Shown here: positions 15,101 to 23,970 of the stretch, in pieces
Numbering within the stretch: position 1 is the stretch's first letter
How the letters are laid out: each line of letters starts with the position of its first letter
Source of the DNA: a virus
Virus record (IMG/VR): IMGVR_UViG_3300009550_000053
Location: 1 to 27,841 of that record
Reading direction: 5' to 3' (one strand)
Length of the DNA stretch: 27,841 nucleotides
Made by a program: the position numbers and the translations under genes
The notes under the pieces: generated by a model
Told to the model about the DNA's origin: nothing
Seen by the model: the letters and a program-made list of their open reading frames with translations, nothing else
Database searches by the model: none

Positions 15101-17462
15101 TAGCAGCAGGTACTGGGTCAATTGCAGGAACTCCTTTAGTCACTGCATATTCACCTTGAGCATTTAAATGTACATTATCAATTCTTGACATGAAATGTAC
15201 TATATCATGTTCAAATGCTGTTGAATCTGCTACAATACCATTATTAGGTACTCTTGAACCAGTTCCTGTAAATCCTGTACCGGCATTATTTTTTCTTGGC
15301 CTAAAGTCAATTGCATCTCTTAATCTAACTCTTCCTTTTATACTATCAAAGTTTCCAATATCTTCATATACCGGATATGATTCAGCACTAAAATAATCTC
15401 CTGAACCATGTGAATAGTATTTAAATGTTGCTGTGACTGTACCGGGATTTGCAAAACCTGATTTTAGCTCTATCGCTCCAAGGTCATAAAAGCTATCCCT
15501 TTGTCCAGTATCTAATGTAAATTTATCTGTAATATTATTTCCTGCTGCATCAACAACGCTTACTAGTTGGTAAACATCTGCATGACCTAAACTTAATCTA
15601 TTATTTGTTAATGCACCACTGGCTGTTGTATTACTTGATGCTGTTTTAGTTTTTTGTGAAGCTCCTGCAACCCTTACACTAATAACAGCTTCCATAGTAC
15701 TTCCACCTGAAACTGTTAGATTACCAAAGGTCACTACATTACCAGATATGTTTGTAGCAGCTGATGCTGCTCCACTGGCTGCATTACCAGATGTATATAC
15801 ACTTGCTAAAGCACTACCTTCATTTACTGGAGTTCCACCAGATACTGTGACCTGATTACTTGAACTTGTAAACCTTTTCTTAACTGTGTATGAAGTATTT
15901 GTAGCTGCAGTTTTAATTGCTTCGAATGGTAAAGGGAATACTAAAGAGTTAGCACCTGTACCAAATAACTGTCCAACTGCACCAGCTAAGAAATCTGTTC
16001 TAAATTTTACGACTGAACTTTCTAAATGTTCAACACTTTGTATATTACTAAAAGCATAACCTGAGTTCATAGTAATATCAAATAGATATAACCTTCTAAC
16101 ACCACCACTCATTTCAAATGCTCTTGCTCTTGCGGTACCTCTTATTGTACCACTTCCACCTGAGCCACCTGTTGAATCAAATAGATTTAATGTAGCAAAA
16201 TCATCAATTGGTGGAACACCAGAAGCGTTAGCATTACACTTCATAAAGTTTCCAACATCAACTGTTTGTAAAAAGTCTGGTACTGAATTTTCATCAGTAG
16301 AACTTCTTGGTTTATCCATAGCTAATGGGTCTGGAGCTGCAGTTTGTACTCTATAACCTTCAATATATGCAACCGATGGTTGTATTGAAAGTGCTATTTT
16401 ACCTGCGACACCACCATTACTATTTGTAAATTGACCAAAGTTTGAACCTGTATCTAAATGTTCTTTTACTTGAGCTTGCATTGGTTGTACAGTATAATTA
16501 CCTGATTCTTCATGAGTTCTTTCAGCTAATATTTGGTCTAATGTAGTTGGTTCATTTGTTGTTGTATCAACATGCATAGCACCATTTTTAACTTCAGCAA
16601 GTAATACAAAGTTTTGTGGAACTGCAGTTATACTTGTGGCTTTTGTTAGTGTAGTACTAATTTGATATCTATCTGCGCCAGGTGCTGAAAAGTTAGGTGC
16701 ACCTAAAGCGTTATCAACTAAACTGGAATCTGCATTTGAATTTACTAATGTTTCTGAAACTGTAAATCCTACAACACCATTTGGTGTTTGAGTATATTTA
16801 TCGCCACCATTATCTAGTGTAATTGTTCCACCTTCTACGTATACAAAATTTCCTCTTAAGAAGAATACACCTTCTTTTAATACAAAAAATGAGTTTTGAC
16901 CTACTGCATTACTAATTGATGATGCTTGAGCTGGTGTATTATTACCTGGGTTTGTACCACCACCTACCATAAGGAATGGTGTACCAGATGCATTACTTTG
17001 AAGTACTTCACCAGCAACAAAGGATTTAAATGCTCCACCGGTTCCTGAACTTTCATATGATAGATAAATGGTATGTGGATCTGAACCACTTGAAGCTTCA
17101 ACATCGTATACTCTTGCTGTCACTCCATTTGTTTGACCAGTTAATGTAGAACCTTTTATTGCAGTAAGTATAGCAGCAGTTGTTGTTTGAGATGAACCAC
17201 TATGAACAAAAGCTGATTCAACTTTTATAAAATCTCTATTTGTATAAGTTGATTTTTCTCCATTAACAACTGAATCACCTTCTTTAAATGCAAATTGACC
17301 TAACCTATCTAACTGAGCTTGTAAAGCCGTTTGCATTTGAGTAAGTTCTCTTGCTTGGACAGATACTCCTGGTTTAAATAATATACGATGAAATCCTTTT
17401 GTTTCATCAAAGTCATCGTAATAAGGTGTGACGTTGTAATTTTTTACTACTGTTTTTGCCAT
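12189..17462 (-). CDS. Giant virion protein with N-terminal DUF4815 domain
   Basis: This is the longest gene here, at 1757 residues. The N-terminus (YNVTPYYDDFDETKGFHRIL at 9-28, then FKPGVSVQARELTQMQTALQ at 29-48) is the hallmark of the DUF4815 domain found in large structural proteins of marine T4-like phages. A second typical element is RLRDAIDFRPRKNN at about residue 715. Later parts are a series of beta-sandwich-like segments, for example RSRVVNFKAQLLKPNTRMYA, GSFLIPRNDALKFATGTKIF and GGYFCSSVECFFRSKD. They suggest an elongated multi-domain protein with no obvious repeats of fibre type. Position after gp8 and before the fibres suggests a baseplate periphery or fibre-attachment scaffold, taking the place of T4 gp9-gp12, none of which I see. 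AGGA lies 8 nt before the ATG. The stop TAG is part of the next gene's Shine-Dalgarno region. Confidence 0.85.
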   Translation of the reverse strand: MAKTVVKNYNVTPYYDDFDETKGFHRILFKPGVSVQARELTQMQTALQAQLDRLGQFAFKEGDSVVNGEKSTYTNRDFIKVESAFVHSGSSQTTTAAILTAIKGSTLTGQTNGVTARVYDVEASSGSDPHTIYLSYESSGTGGAFKSFVAGEVLQSNASGTPFLMVGGGTNPGNNTPAQASSISNAVGQNSFFVLKEGVFFLRGNFVYVEGGTITLDNGGDKYTQTPNGVVGFTVSETLVNSNADSSLVDNALGAPNFSAPGADRYQISTTLTKATSITAVPQNFVLLAEVKNGAMHVDTTTNEPTTLDQILAERTHEESGNYTVQPMQAQVKEHLDTGSNFGQFTNSNGGVAGKIALSIQPSVAYIEGYRVQTAAPDPLAMDKPRSSTDENSVPDFLQTVDVGNFMKCNANASGVPPIDDFATLNLFDSTGGSGGSGTIRGTARARAFEMSGGVRRLYLFDITMNSGYAFSNIQSVEHLESSVVKFRTDFLAGAVGQLFGTGANSLVFPLPFEAIKTAATNTSYTVKKRFTSSSNQVTVSGGTPVNEGSALASVYTSGNAASGAASAATNISGNVVTFGNLTVSGGSTMEAVISVRVAGASQKTKTASSNTTASGALTNNRLSLGHADVYQLVSVVDAAGNNITDKFTLDTGQRDSFYDLGAIELKSGFANPGTVTATFKYYSHGSGDYFSAESYPVYEDIGNFDSIKGRVRLRDAIDFRPRKNNAGTGFTGTGSRVPNNGIVADSTAFEHDIVHFMSRIDNVHLNAQGEYAVTKGVPAIDPVPAATPDKCMSIFEVLLDPYVFNVDDDVHLTLVDNKRYTMRDIGKLDKRVKTMEYFTSLSLLEQNAASIQVRDSSGDERLKNGFIVDSFFGTRLADTSNPEYSVAMDRSRGILRPQSINRNINLVRKASDSASNSSTHKLAKKSTSLVHLDGSGGTNQITEVAEINQPFSSFFINVNPYNIFSWTGALELSPDSDEWKDVDTAPTIFIDDTEAYDQFKQMVEDEGILGTIWNEWETDWVGVETSRVTYGVEDDRGNQGITTETTTTTSTNQSQTGLLTELGFDTVTRSDGVKVVQINIIPFMRSRVVNFKAQLLKPNTRMYAFFDGSDISNFTRLETFTTDGSGDGFFEFSDQGSVDTHEGKTQHPDGAGETLTTNASGVLTGSFLIPRNDALKFATGTKIFRLSDDSQNRKHVETSSCEAEYHAVGMLEILQETVVSTKVPKLVTSELKNTRVLTETVVEETTEWEDPLAQTILIDRKGGYFCSSVECFFRSKDTAIPVRLTIRTTRNGIPTQNIVPGADCILYPGDVSIASDQSANNGVGNADAATKFSFPFPVYLQPSVEYAIVLTSACDSYEAYIAQMGGNDLTDTTKRITKQPYNGVFFTSQNASTWTPEQSKDLKFRLNRCDFDITKKGEITLVNDVLPAKKLKVDSISTTSGSPAFTVNAKNHGMYDTSNSVIISEASGVTMPSTVNNIPKAQILGTHTITSFTHDTFTIANSGGTNANATGFGGGSGILCTQNAIMDVLHPYIQNIQVPGTNIKVFAKFHKAKSADGNEANVFSQDGSEIELLPNRNFQFALPRAVFSDRNETANMSNRKSVELRIELESTDSALTPIIDMNRASIYGIQNRVNSQSGSEAVAQNGPNISKYFTKVVSLDEPADVADIFVNIKKPSACDVDVYFRTVAGGDVDINTVAFIQATPDTPIPSGERFREARYQIDPTGSFAQIQFKLVLRSTSSSKVPEIKDFRAICST

Positions 17463-17480
17463 AAAATTTTCCTGTTAAAC

Positions 17481-17500
17481 TATATTAGAATTCTAATATA
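17481..17500. repeat. 20-bp perfect palindrome at the gp8 stop codon
   Basis: TATATTAGAATTCTAATATA reads the same on both strands. The gp8 stop TAA (17485-17487) is inside it. It lies 18 nt from the next ATG. No T-run follows, so it is not a standard terminator. Confidence 0.6.
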
Positions 17501-19146
17501 ATTTTTATATCTTCAATTTGTGTTGCGCTTCTATTAATTGGTAATCTATTTTCTAAGAATAATACTTCACCAGTTTCTCTATTTAGTTCTGCATCTTTTA
17601 CTGCGTTAGAACTTTCAAGAGTACCATTAGTTGTACTAGTACCACCTACAACTTCTTCACCATTAACAAATGATACATAACCTGTTTTTTCATTTTGATG
17701 GTAATATACAAATCCATTTGATGTATCAATTTCCGTGACAAAGGCGACGGCTCCGGAAGTTTGACCTGTAATTACTTCATCTACTGTAAATGAACTAACA
17801 TTACTACCACTTGAGAATGTTGAAGAGAAATCTAAATAATCTAAAGCTTTTAAAGTATCGGAAGAAGCTATTTGACCAGCTGTTGCTCCCGCACCTACTA
17901 GTGGATTTTTCAATAACATAATTTGTCTGAAATCATTTCCTACTGTAATATCTCCACTACCATCAGCACCATCTAACTTAACGTTTAATCCCATAAAGAA
18001 TCCACCAAGTTCTGCTCTTGGGTCAGTTCCATGACCACTCTTACCTACACCTCTATAATTAGGTGCTATGACAGCTCTCCCAGTTCCTAATGAACCACCT
18101 TGGCCTGTCACTACGATTGTTGCTTTTGTATAGTTTGTACCTTTATTAACTATATTAATTGATGTTAAAGCTCCACCTACTACTGTTCCAGTAGCTGTTG
18201 CTCCTGTACCATCTCCAGTTATTGTTATAAATCTAGTTCCTGAAGAACCAGCAGCAAATTCATGAGTACCATTATTATAACTTGACCCACCTGCTGTGAC
18301 TTCAACTCTTTCGATTCCAGCAGCTAATGAATCATCTCTTGAAGCCTTTTGGTTTAGGTATTGAGCATAATCTGCTTCAGTTAAGTTTGATTCTGCATCT
18401 GAATCTGCAGCATATGCAAATGTTAAAACTGTATTTGCTGCTACTATACCACCATTTGCTACACTTACTGTAATTTGTGAACCACTCACTGCACTTACCT
18501 TTGCGGAACTTCCCATATTAGTACCTGTGACTGTCATTCCAAGAGCAATATCATCATTCATTTCTTTTAATAATAATACGGTTGCACCTGAAGCAGAGTT
18601 GGCAGCTACTTGAGCTTCGGTTCCCATTGAAATATATTTAACTGGCATAAATGAGTTTGTTAAAAACTTTTCTGCATCAGCTACAGAAGTTGTATACATA
18701 TATTTCCATGTATATCCATCTGATTCAGCTTGTGGTTGTGTTAATGTTTGTGTTGGCTGTTGAGTTGATACTCCACCACCAGCTTTTATACATTTATAAA
18801 CTTTAAACTCATTTGTAATTGCATAGAATTTTTTATCGAATATATCTGAATCATCAGAATCCCATGCTAAATATGATGTTTGTCCATCCCAAGTATGTCT
18901 TGGAACTACATGTGAAACGTTTGCTGATGTGACTTTCTTAACTCCAATAAGATTAGACCTTGCCTTTCCTATTTCATCGAGGTGGTCTCCTGGGTTAGGT
19001 GCTGTTGCTGCATCGGTAGTATCAGAGGTGGAATTAGACCACACATCACCTTTACCAATACCAACATATACTGCACTATTTGAAACATCTTCTTTGAAGT
19101 TGCTTGAGTTTACAACTCTAAAATTACTTGATACTATTGCTGCCAT
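17485..19146 (-). CDS. 8: Baseplate wedge protein gp8, enlarged
   Basis: T4 gp8 is a 334-residue wedge protein that binds gp7, gp10 and gp6; this one has 553 residues. The family pattern is seen in AIVSSNFRVVNSSNFKEDV at the start, a variable loop with a Pro-Asp/His segment, then FYAITNEFKVYKCIKAGGG (107-125) and DGYTWKYMYTTSVADAEKF (143-161) followed by NSFMPVKYI. The extra length comes from a beta-rich insert at about 183-245 (VTGTNMG, ITVSVANGG, VLTFAYA) and from a G-x-x-Y-x-x-A type region in the second half that resembles parts of the upstream 976-residue protein. A late promoter box lies about 46 nt upstream, inside the preceding gene. The ribosome binding site is weak (TAGGT). The stop codon sits in a 20-bp perfect palindrome. 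Confidence 0.82.
   Translation of the reverse strand: MAAIVSSNFRVVNSSNFKEDVSNSAVYVGIGKGDVWSNSTSDTTDAATAPNPGDHLDEIGKARSNLIGVKKVTSANVSHVVPRHTWDGQTSYLAWDSDDSDIFDKKFYAITNEFKVYKCIKAGGGVSTQQPTQTLTQPQAESDGYTWKYMYTTSVADAEKFLTNSFMPVKYISMGTEAQVAANSASGATVLLLKEMNDDIALGMTVTGTNMGSSAKVSAVSGSQITVSVANGGIVAANTVLTFAYAADSDAESNLTEADYAQYLNQKASRDDSLAAGIERVEVTAGGSSYNNGTHEFAAGSSGTRFITITGDGTGATATGTVVGGALTSINIVNKGTNYTKATIVVTGQGGSLGTGRAVIAPNYRGVGKSGHGTDPRAELGGFFMGLNVKLDGADGSGDITVGNDFRQIMLLKNPLVGAGATAGQIASSDTLKALDYLDFSSTFSSGSNVSSFTVDEVITGQTSGAVAFVTEIDTSNGFVYYHQNEKTGYVSFVNGEEVVGGTSTTNGTLESSNAVKDAELNRETGEVLFLENRLPINRSATQIEDIKIILEF
17502..17509 (-). promoter_or_regulatory. Weak late promoter-like box upstream of the DUF4815 gene
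   Basis: TATAAAAA (7 of 8) on the minus strand at the end of gp8, about 40 nt before the ATG at 17462. The palindrome 17481-17500 lies between them. Confidence 0.25.
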
Positions 19147-19156
19147 TTTTAATTAC

Positions 19157-22087
19157 CTATTCTATTTCTACGAATGTACGTATGTTATTATTATTTATAT
19201 TAGTTGGATCGACGTTTTGAATTTCTACGTCACCTAAAAAGGATATTTGTTGGTTAGAACTAAATAACCTATGTGTATCGTAAAAGTCACCTTTCCTTTG
19301 TTTATATCCATTATTTATAATGGTTTTAAAATTGTCAAAATTAAATCCATTATGTATATTTGTCATATTATGATTTAAACTTAATATTAAAATTTCTTTT
19401 TGATTGTTTGCTCTTAATTCGTTATGTGCACCAGATGCTATTCTTACTATTGGGTCTGTTGTATAACCTAACCCTGGATTGCTTGGTGTTATATCTCCAC
19501 TTGTAATAAATCCATTTGAATCTAAATTTCCAAATGATGCTACTGCAGTAACGTTTGTTGATAAAGGATTACCATCAGCATCCACTGCATTAGGTGGTGG
19601 AAATGTTATTCCAGGTGGTGTTCTAAAATTCTTTTGTGATGGACCAAGTACTCTTATCTTTGATATCTTTGTAGCATTAGAGTTTAACGGAACTGTCGCG
19701 AATAATTGAGCAAAACCTCCACCTACATTTAAAATCCTAATATCATCTACATCTAATTCACCATCTGAAGTTAATCCTATTTTTGCTACTGGGTTTGTTG
19801 TTGTTTGACCACTTGCTGCTGTTCCATTAAATGAAACATCTAATTCATTACCACTTGCTGTATATCCAAATCCTTTTTCACCTATTGTGATTGATTTTAC
19901 TTGGCCGTCACTTTTTGTAAATGTTGCTGTAGCTGTGACACCAGTTAAAGTGTGTGCTGTTCCACTACCTTGGGAACCTAAATTAATTGCTCCACCTCCT
20001 GTAGTTTCTCTCAACTGAATTGTATTACCAGATTTGTTGATAACTTTATATGCTTTAGGACTAGTTAAATTTGCTATAACTCCACCTCCACCACTATTAT
20101 ATGTGATTTGATCGCCATCATTTAAAGCTGCAGCTTGAGCTGTTGTTAATGTAATAGTATTACTTGATGTGTTAACAGCTGTTGCTGGATTAAATGTCAT
20201 AGCACTAGGTGCTGAGAAAGTTCCTTGTGGGTTTCCATAATCTTGACCACCATCTGTTATTGTAATATTTGTGACTCCACCACCTGAAATTGTAGCACTT
20301 AAATTTGCTGCAGTAAATCCACTTGCTGATGCAGCATCTGATGTTGTAATTGTTGGTGCACTTGTATATCCGGTACCACTACGACCTCCCGTTAAGCTAG
20401 TCAAAGTAAATCCTGAGATAACACCATTCTTTAATAGTAATGAAAGTGTACCTGATTTATGAATCTTAGCTACTGCAATTGGTGTAAATTGAGATGCAAA
20501 AGCTTCTACTAATAAAGGAATATCCTCTATACCAATTACACCAGGTTGAACACCAGGCATTGATATATGATTTTTAGTAATAGTAGAATCTATTAATTGT
20601 AAGAATATTAAAATCTCTGCAAAATAAATAAACCCGGCTGGGTGTACTAATTTATCAAATGCATTTTCCCAATCAGTTAAATTTCTACCGGTTTTTATTA
20701 GGTATGCAAACTTTTGAAATTTCTTACTGTCTTGTAATACCTGGTTATATGATACAAAACCCTTTTGGTTTAGGTAAGTACCTCGCTGTACGAAGGTCAC
20801 AGATGCACCAGATGGCAAAGTTATGGCTGTACCAAGGGTTATAACCTTCCCATTTGCACTAACAGCGGTCACTGAAGGTGCATTAGCCAGAGTAAATGTT
20901 GTACCACTAATTAATTTAGAACCTACTTTTATAATATTATTACTTGCTGCGATATTTACAGTTGTACTACCATTACTGGCTGAGGTTAAAGTTGTAGTGT
21001 GTCTAGGGTCTTGGTCCCAATCACCTTCCGATGGAATAAGAGTTCTATCATAAGGTCTTTCTACTTCTACATTATCATTAAATAATAATCTAAAAAATAT
21101 TTCAATTGAATCTGCGCTTCCTCTTAATTTATAAAAATCTATTATCTGTTTATATAAAGTTCTTTTATTTCCTACAGTATTTCTAGGTAATGATATTCCA
21201 ATTTCTTTCTGCATCATTGTCAGGAAATTTTCATCATTTAAATCTATATCCATAGCTTCTTCAATTGAATTCATGACATTTGATGGTCCTGGTCCAACCC
21301 ACCTTTTAACTATTGTGGTTAAAGAAGCTGAGTAATTATTAAAAGAACTTAAACCACTTACAGTATAAGTTTTACCTATTTGATTTACGGTTGTATCTGC
21401 TAAACTTCCAGGTAAATCATTTCCATTTGTTATTTCTACATTAATAGAATTTAATGGAATAGTCATACTAGATGTAGCACCTTTTATTGAATGTTGAACT
21501 CCGGTTCCAACTCCTGATAACCCAATAGCAGTTCCACCTTTTGTAGCACTTAGTTGTATTTCTCCACCATTTGAAAATACTATAAATAATTTACTTTGAT
21601 TTGTTAATCCAGTAATTTGTGTACCATCACCAGCATCATATATAATTTCAGTTCCAACTGGTAAAGCTCCCTGATTGGTAGTACCTATTATTAACTTATT
21701 GTTTGTGGTATCAACTACCGATGATGAAGAACCATCAAAGGTGAATTTAGCGGGTGAATCACCAGTTGGAGAGGTGATCGTGAGAACTGAACTTGTCCCT
21801 GAAAAATCTGTAAAAAATTGATTATTATTTTGTGTTGGGTCTGGTACTCTGAATCTAGCTACGCCATCTAATATTATATCATTAAATACTTTTGTTTCTT
21901 GGTATAAGAATTCATCCATATTCATGAATGTATAATATGATTCTAAGAAAGCTTTTAATTTAGGTTTATTAGATAATATATCACCAGGTATAATTTGGTC
22001 TAGACGAATATCCTCTTTAGTATGTCTTAAAGTGGAATCATCTACTTCTATTACACCAGGTGTTAAATTAAATTTACTTAATTTCAT
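19157..22087 (-). CDS. Large baseplate/virion structural protein in the gp7 position
   Basis: This 976-residue protein lies between gp6 and gp8, where T4 has gp7 (1032 residues), and its size fits, but I cannot claim homology to gp7. Conserved marine T4-like structural-protein signatures are seen: KPKLKAFLESYYTFMN (41-56), a central block with FLTMMQKEIGISLPRN (288-303) and LYKQIIDFYKLRGSADSIEI (311-330), then FFRLLFNDNVEVERPY (331-346), and LVHPAGFIYFAEIL (480-493). The rest is beta-rich. A module of about 60 residues occurs twice, at about 143-204 and 656-717, each ending Gly-x-Gly-x-x-His. The region from 560 on has repeated G-x-G-Y-T elements like those in gp8. The ATG overlaps the gp6 stop and has no visible Shine-Dalgarno sequence, so it is probably coupled. 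The likely role is a wedge arm or peripheral baseplate part. Confidence 0.75.
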   Translation of the reverse strand: MKLSKFNLTPGVIEVDDSTLRHTKEDIRLDQIIPGDILSNKPKLKAFLESYYTFMNMDEFLYQETKVFNDIILDGVARFRVPDPTQNNNQFFTDFSGTSSVLTITSPTGDSPAKFTFDGSSSSVVDTTNNKLIIGTTNQGALPVGTEIIYDAGDGTQITGLTNQSKLFIVFSNGGEIQLSATKGGTAIGLSGVGTGVQHSIKGATSSMTIPLNSINVEITNGNDLPGSLADTTVNQIGKTYTVSGLSSFNNYSASLTTIVKRWVGPGPSNVMNSIEEAMDIDLNDENFLTMMQKEIGISLPRNTVGNKRTLYKQIIDFYKLRGSADSIEIFFRLLFNDNVEVERPYDRTLIPSEGDWDQDPRHTTTLTSASNGSTTVNIAASNNIIKVGSKLISGTTFTLANAPSVTAVSANGKVITLGTAITLPSGASVTFVQRGTYLNQKGFVSYNQVLQDSKKFQKFAYLIKTGRNLTDWENAFDKLVHPAGFIYFAEILIFLQLIDSTITKNHISMPGVQPGVIGIEDIPLLVEAFASQFTPIAVAKIHKSGTLSLLLKNGVISGFTLTSLTGGRSGTGYTSAPTITTSDAASASGFTAANLSATISGGGVTNITITDGGQDYGNPQGTFSAPSAMTFNPATAVNTSSNTITLTTAQAAALNDGDQITYNSGGGGVIANLTSPKAYKVINKSGNTIQLRETTGGGAINLGSQGSGTAHTLTGVTATATFTKSDGQVKSITIGEKGFGYTASGNELDVSFNGTAASGQTTTNPVAKIGLTSDGELDVDDIRILNVGGGFAQLFATVPLNSNATKISKIRVLGPSQKNFRTPPGITFPPPNAVDADGNPLSTNVTAVASFGNLDSNGFITSGDITPSNPGLGYTTDPIVRIASGAHNELRANNQKEILILSLNHNMTNIHNGFNFDNFKTIINNGYKQRKGDFYDTHRLFSSNQQISFLGDVEIQNVDPTNINNNNIRTFVEIE
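19192..19199 (-). promoter_or_regulatory. T4-type late promoter box upstream of gp8
   Basis: Exact TATAAATA on the minus strand inside the last codons of the 976-residue gene. The predicted start gives a leader of about 39 nt before the gp8 ATG. A second exact copy lies at 19312-19319. Confidence 0.5.
19312..19319 (-). promoter_or_regulatory. Possible late promoter box inside the 976-aa gene
   Basis: Exact TATAAATA on the minus strand, about 166 nt before the gp8 ATG. It encodes part of an Ile-Ile-Asn-Asn stretch, so it may be chance in AT-rich coding DNA. Confidence 0.25.
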
Positions 22088-23970
22088 TATGTTTTTAATC
22101 TAGATGTTGTTGTATAATTAATACTTCCACTTGAACCAGCTGTTGCGATTGTATCAACTTCTGAAGTTATAGTAAGTAATGAATTATCAATTGTTAATAG
22201 TTGTTCTCTTTTAGGTGCAATATCTAAAGAATCAGGTATTACACTAATTTTAATTCTAGCGTTTGTTGTTGGAATAAAATTATTTAAAGTAATTGTTCCA
22301 TCTGCTATATTAATTGTACCAGCATCTGCAATAACTGTCACGTTATTTCCTGATACACTTTTAAATACAATTACTCTTCTTTCAGTTGAATTACCAGCAA
22401 TTGCTATATCTCCAAAGAAATGGTCACTAGTGTCTGAGCTATTTAATTTGAATGCTGTTGAAGAAATTAAATGTTTATCTGAAGCTCCTCTATCAAAGAA
22501 AGAACCTGCAAAATTAAGTGTATGATTTTGTGTTGTGACTACACCATCTATATCTGTAAGTGGTGTTATATATTGACACATTCTTGGTCTTATTGAACTG
22601 TTTAATATGGCTGGGTCTGCACTATCAATTAAATTGGTTAATTGTGAATGTCTAAATACACCATCAAATTTATTTAAATTATTAAAATTATAATCACTAA
22701 TTGTATCTCTTACTACTGTTTGTAATTCTACAGAACTTCTATCTGTAAGGTTAGGATTAAATTTAAATGCTACATCTAATTCTAATCTTGTAAATACAGG
22801 GTCAACAATTTCTGGTGTGACGGATACAACGTTCTTACCTTTTAATATAGCATCTTTTATTTCAGTTTTTTCATCTTCAGTTAATATCTCAGATAATATA
22901 GGTTTGACTGAAATATATACTCTTCCAAAATCTGGTATTTCTTGGTCCTCACCACCCCATGTAGCAATTGAATCTATATTACTAAAATTCTTTTTAATAA
23001 TTGAAGCATAATCATTTGCAGTCACAGCTCTATTTTGTGCAATAAAAGTAAGTGGTGCATTAAATCTAATAGATTCTGATGTTTCTTGTTCTACACCACC
23101 AGATGCGTTTGTAATAGTTGTTGGAGTATTAGCTGTAAATCCAGCAACGGAATCAACCATGGTAAATGCACTAGCACCATTTGCATCATCGCCTTTAGTT
23201 TTTACATAATCGATTGTGACTATATTATCATTAATAGGTTTAGTTCCAGTAACGCCATCACCAAAATAAACTTCATAAAATCCTGATGGATTTTCTTGTA
23301 AAAAATAAACTTTAGTTGTTTCATCTACATCTTTAAGTGTTTCAAATTTATTATATATATCAAATGAAGTTGATTCTTGGTTTTCCTGTACGCGTACACG
23401 TAGCGTGCTCGTATCTGCGTCTCTGTCTGAAATTTGAAACTTTTGATTCTCAATATCATTATCAACTCTATATTTCATTTCCCTTAGTGTGCCTTGAGCT
23501 ATTGTAATGTTAGGGAACGAATATATATTAGTTCCTCCACTTCCTAAAATTGATTGATGAGATTCTAAAACCACAAATTGAAATTCTTGGCCATCAACAA
23601 TTGTGGTTAGCTTTGTACCTCTATTTAATGATATTGCAGTTGGTTTATCACCACCTACTCCTGAAACATCAACTGCTATACTTACAGTAGCTCTTGCAGA
23701 TAAAATTGAACGTGGTACATATCCTAATAATTTTGCTCTTGTGACAACATTACCTCTTATTTGAGCTGAGTCTAAAAATGCTTCGTTTAAAGCAAAGTGA
23801 GCATTCATTGCGTTGTAATGTGTATTATAAGCTAATACATCTAAAATAATATTTAAGCCCGAGCCTTCGAAATCATAATCATTAAACTCTGATTGTGTTT
23901 TTAAAAAATTTTTAAGATTATTCTTTATTGTTGAAAAATCTAATTCCGTTACGTTTAAATTACTAGCCAT
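22087..23970 (-). CDS. 6: Baseplate wedge protein gp6
   Basis: This 627-residue protein (T4 gp6 is 660) forms the dimeric wedge core and the inner baseplate ring; it belongs to the gp6/P2 gpJ superfamily. The N-terminal signature is strong: a soluble leader, then FEGSGLNIILDVLAYNTHYN (34-53), ALNEAFLDSAQIRGNVV (60-76) and AKLLGYVPRS (79-88). The middle has the second conserved block, RFNAPLTFIAQNRAVTANDY, followed by a ferredoxin-like segment (FGRVYISVKPILSE). The C-terminal third is beta-rich. The start overlaps the gp25 stop (TAATG) and has a modest site (AAGG) 9 nt upstream. The stop overlaps the next ATG in the same way. A short GC-richer patch around 23385-23430 encodes TLRVRVQ with CGT/CGC arginine codons, unlike the AGA used elsewhere. 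Confidence 0.93.
   Translation of the reverse strand: MASNLNVTELDFSTIKNNLKNFLKTQSEFNDYDFEGSGLNIILDVLAYNTHYNAMNAHFALNEAFLDSAQIRGNVVTRAKLLGYVPRSILSARATVSIAVDVSGVGGDKPTAISLNRGTKLTTIVDGQEFQFVVLESHQSILGSGGTNIYSFPNITIAQGTLREMKYRVDNDIENQKFQISDRDADTSTLRVRVQENQESTSFDIYNKFETLKDVDETTKVYFLQENPSGFYEVYFGDGVTGTKPINDNIVTIDYVKTKGDDANGASAFTMVDSVAGFTANTPTTITNASGGVEQETSESIRFNAPLTFIAQNRAVTANDYASIIKKNFSNIDSIATWGGEDQEIPDFGRVYISVKPILSEILTEDEKTEIKDAILKGKNVVSVTPEIVDPVFTRLELDVAFKFNPNLTDRSSVELQTVVRDTISDYNFNNLNKFDGVFRHSQLTNLIDSADPAILNSSIRPRMCQYITPLTDIDGVVTTQNHTLNFAGSFFDRGASDKHLISSTAFKLNSSDTSDHFFGDIAIAGNSTERRVIVFKSVSGNNVTVIADAGTINIADGTITLNNFIPTTNARIKISVIPDSLDIAPKREQLLTIDNSLLTITSEVDTIATAGSSGSINYTTTSRLKT

Noticed and set aside
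21581-21588. TATAAATA on the plus strand
   Set aside because: No plus-strand gene follows; it is within coding sequence of the 976-residue gene and is expected by chance in AT-rich DNA.
19157-22087. Firm assignment as gp7
   Set aside because: Only position and length support it; I see no gp7-specific sequence, so no gene symbol is given.
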